A stretch of 6,518 bases of DNA from Syntrophus sp. (in: bacteria) (lineage in GTDB: Bacteria > Desulfobacterota > Syntrophia > Syntrophales > UBA5619), in assembly GCA_013824905.1 (NCBI GenBank), contig PNOO01000139.1:1-6518 (forward strand), written 5' to 3'. Below are positions 5,273-6,518 of the stretch, in pieces. Position 1 is the first letter of the stretch, and each line of letters opens with the position of its first letter. Below the pieces are notes generated by a model. The model was given only the letters and a program-made list of their open reading frames with translations. It did not search any database and had not been told where the DNA came from. Both the position numbers and the translations under genes were made by a program.

Positions 5273-6233
5273 AGAGCTTTTCCATCAGTGTCCGGGGAAG
5301 GAGGGATGATCTCATCTGCCGGGTCAGATCCTGAACGCCGTACCACTGACCGGAGGCGCTTACCACCATCTCCAGTCTCCCGTCTTCTCCGACCGCCGCG
5401 GCCCCGCCGGAGGCCCAGTAGAGAAGACGCGAGGAGGTCCGGCCCCGGACCCGGTCTCCCCGTCCGAAGAAGAGAAGTTTCTCGTCGCAGGAAACGGGCC
5501 GGTAAAAAGTGAAGCCGATCCCGACGGTGACAGCCCCGCTTCCGCAGATCATGAAACCTCCCCATCCCAGGATTTCATCCAGCAGGGCAAGAAAGGGAAG
5601 CGGGTGAAGAAGACCATCCCGGCTGAAGCGGTAAAAAGAATCCCGGTCCGCACCGGAGAAGCCTGCGGATGCAACGACAATTTTACCGGGTGAATCCCAG
5701 AGGTGAAATTGCCTTTTCAGGCTTGGGTGACTTCGGTCAACGCCGCAGACAAAACAATTGCTGTAAGAGGGAAGCAAGGCGAGTTCGTTCAGGGAATCGC
5801 CGCATTCCTCCGGCATGAAGGCGGAAAACGCCCGTCCGTGCCCCCCGTCGCTTTCCCCATATCGGATTGAAGATGACATATAGGGGAGTGGATCGCGATC
5901 CACGGTAGCGCTGCCCTCGGCGCCACCGGGGCCGGGCAGGACTTCGAAGTGCAGGAGATCGCCGATCCTGATGCTGGTGCCTGCCAGCCGAAAATCGGCG
6001 GAAACGGGGTAGCGCAAATCATCCCGGCGTGGATAGGCATCGAGGGTCATCGCCAGATCCATCATGATCCCCATGCTGATTCCGCCGTGGGGAATCCCTA
6101 TCCACCCCTCCAAGCGTTCGTCCATGAGGACATCGGCAGTCGCATGGCCACCGGCATGAACAACGGCCTCTGGTCCGTAAACGAACTGCCGGACATAGTC
6201 ATCGCGGTGATCCGTAGGCTTCATTGTGTCCAT
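5217..6233 (-). CDS. Tandem hotdog-fold protein, thioesterase/PaaI-like, function unassigned
   Basis: About 338 residues with two consecutive hotdog domains, the fold of acyl-CoA thioesterases and dehydratases. Domain 1 (roughly residues 15-130) has GIPHGGISMGIMMDLAM, the HGG turn and long helix with an Asp at residue 59, followed by VSADFRLAGTSIRIGDLLHFEV. Domain 2 (about 160-310) begins with NCFVCG (Cys 160 and 163), frequent ahead of PaaI-like hotdogs, then HPLPFLALLDEILGWGG (His 210, Asp 219, Glu 220) and VGIGFTFYRPVSCDEKLLFFGR. The likely substrate is an acyl-thioester; identity unknown. The start at 6233 (or the ATG at 6224) is preferred over the upstream possibility at 6389, whose extra 52 residues read through promoter-like DNA and look non-protein-like. 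The last ten or so residues (GKHRQPDPAR) are encoded by DNA adjoining the rhuM remnant, so the native C-terminus may be altered. No signal peptide or membrane segment is seen. Confidence 0.8.
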   Translation of the reverse strand: MDTMKPTDHRDDYVRQFVYGPEAVVHAGGHATADVLMDERLEGWIGIPHGGISMGIMMDLAMTLDAYPRRDDLRYPVSADFRLAGTSIRIGDLLHFEVLPGPGGAEGSATVDRDPLPYMSSSIRYGESDGGHGRAFSAFMPEECGDSLNELALLPSYSNCFVCGVDRSHPSLKRQFHLWDSPGKIVVASAGFSGADRDSFYRFSRDGLLHPLPFLALLDEILGWGGFMICGSGAVTVGIGFTFYRPVSCDEKLLFFGRGDRVRGRTSSRLLYWASGGAAAVGEDGRLEMVVSASGQWYGVQDLTRQMRSSLLPRTLMEKLFALAAVPEGKHRQPDPAR

Positions 6234-6234
6234 T

Positions 6235-6263
6235 TCTATATAAAACCGGGTCCAAAAGTGCAA
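6235..6263 (-). promoter_or_regulatory. Candidate promoter of the hotdog gene, nearly leaderless
   Basis: On the minus strand TTGCAC (6263-6258), 17 bp, TATAGA (6240-6235) form a plausible sigma-70 promoter. Its -10 ends only one base before the ATG at 6233 and 10 bases before the ATG at 6224. A transcript would start around 6229-6227, which favours the 6224 ATG (MKPTDHRDD) with almost no leader. No Shine-Dalgarno sequence is visible before either ATG. This is a prediction from consensus only. Confidence 0.4.
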
Positions 6264-6304
6264 TGGAAAAACACGGCTTCGCCGATCCTGCTTGCACACT
6301 TTTT
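6254..6304. repeat. Imperfect inverted repeat with internal hairpin in the divergent intergenic region
   Basis: AAAAGTGCAA (6254-6263) is mirrored by TTGCACACTTTT (6292-6303), identical apart from a two-base insertion. Between them lies a small CGGC-TTC-GCCG hairpin. The left arm includes the -35 of the minus-strand promoter. The right arm runs into a T-rich stretch. It may be a regulator site or a weak bidirectional structure; no function is shown. Confidence 0.35.
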
Positions 6305-6320
6305 TCTCTTTTAAATCACG

Positions 6321-6349
6321 TTGACATGAAACAAAGACTCTCCTATTGT
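6321..6349 (+). promoter_or_regulatory. Sigma-70-type promoter of the nucleotidyltransferase gene
   Basis: A perfect -35, TTGACA (6321-6326), a 17-bp spacer and TATTGT (6344-6349) lie about 29 bp upstream of the ATG at 6378. An inverted repeat ATTGT-N6-ACAAT (6345-6360) overlaps the -10, a likely place for autorepression. There is no clear Shine-Dalgarno sequence between it and the start. Confidence 0.6.
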
Positions 6350-6360
6350 ATACGCACAAT
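6345..6360. promoter_or_regulatory. Dyad ATTGT-N6-ACAAT overlapping the -10, putative operator
   Basis: Perfect 5-bp arms (6345-6349 and 6356-6360) overlap the -10 and the expected transcription start of the downstream gene, with GTATAC palindromic within it. The position fits repression of a toxin-antitoxin operon. The binding protein is unknown. Confidence 0.35.
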
Positions 6361-6377
6361 AACGCAGGCAAGCCATT

Positions 6378-6518
6378 ATGGGAAAGCAAGAAATAATTAA
6401 AATCATCAGGAACAAAAAGCCCGAAATGGAATCCCGCTACGGAGTCCAGCGGCTCGGCTTGTTTGGCTCCTATGTTAAGGAGAGGCAGAGAAAGAAGAGT
6501 GATATCGATATACTCGTT
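6378..6518 (+). CDS. MntA-type minimal nucleotidyltransferase (antitoxin), 3' end outside the window
   Basis: The first 47 codons of a protein of the minimal nucleotidyltransferase (MNT, NTP_transf_2) family. LFGSYVKERQRKKSDIDILV carries the exact GS-X10-DxD signature (Gly30, Ser31, Asp42, Asp44) of the nucleotide- and metal-binding site, preceded by a helix MGKQEIIKIIRNKKPEMESRYGV typical for these proteins. Members of this kind are usually antitoxins of HEPN-MNT (HepT-MntA) pairs, where MntA inactivates the HEPN ribonuclease by attaching AMP to it. The HEPN partner would be expected directly downstream, beyond the window, so the pairing is inferred. Upstream are a strong promoter and a dyad. 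The gene is divergent from the hotdog gene and has no visible ribosome site. Confidence 0.85.
   Translation, partial: MGKQEIIKIIRNKKPEMESRYGVQRLGLFGSYVKERQRKKSDIDILV

Noticed and set aside
5039..5512. 157-codon frame on the plus strand
   Set aside because: It runs antisense to the rhuM remnant and hotdog gene, and its arginine/proline-rich product is typical of a shadow frame.
6234..6389. 52-residue N-terminal extension of the hotdog protein
   Set aside because: It would read through two promoters and an inverted repeat and overlap the divergent gene start; its sequence is not hotdog-like.

Overview
The window is a GC-rich bacterial chromosome segment. Low-GC stretches are confined to the intergenic control regions ahead of the toxin-antitoxin genes. 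Codon choice, TTG/GTG-type starts, an HrpB helicase and a tandem hotdog protein suggest a proteobacterium or a relative of Desulfobacterota (Syntrophus-like). This is an inference with low certainty, because no marker gene is present.

Layout from left to right: (1) the 3' part of an M23-type metallopeptidase gene that enters from the left edge. (2) A control region of about 220 bp. (3) A Phd/YefM antitoxin and a VapC-type PIN toxin, overlapping by the TTGA start/stop, followed after 13 bp by hrpB, a complete 840-residue DEAH-family helicase. (4) A mazEF pair with its own well-formed promoter and a 10-bp tandem repeat that overlaps the -10. (5) A decayed rhuM-like gene on the minus strand, frameshifted and missing its 3' half. 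(6) A minus-strand gene for a two-domain hotdog-fold (thioesterase-like) protein whose last residues are read from the rhuM remnant. (7) A divergent intergenic region with promoters on both strands. (8) The start of a MntA-type minimal nucleotidyltransferase gene that runs off the right edge.

The striking property is the density of toxin-antitoxin genes: PIN/Phd, MazEF and probably HEPN-MNT within 6.5 kb, plus the broken rhuM fragment. They are interspersed with ordinary housekeeping-like genes (peptidase, helicase, hotdog enzyme). This looks like an accessory-gene landing site in which small stress or defence modules have accumulated. hrpB may be read through from the vapBC promoter, because no separate promoter, strong Shine-Dalgarno or terminator is visible in the 13-bp gap. 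I found no CRISPR array, tRNA, rRNA or intact insertion sequence. I do not see a wholly new system. The best leads are the control sites of the TA modules, the rhuM decay and its junction with the hotdog gene, and the uncharacterised tandem-hotdog protein.
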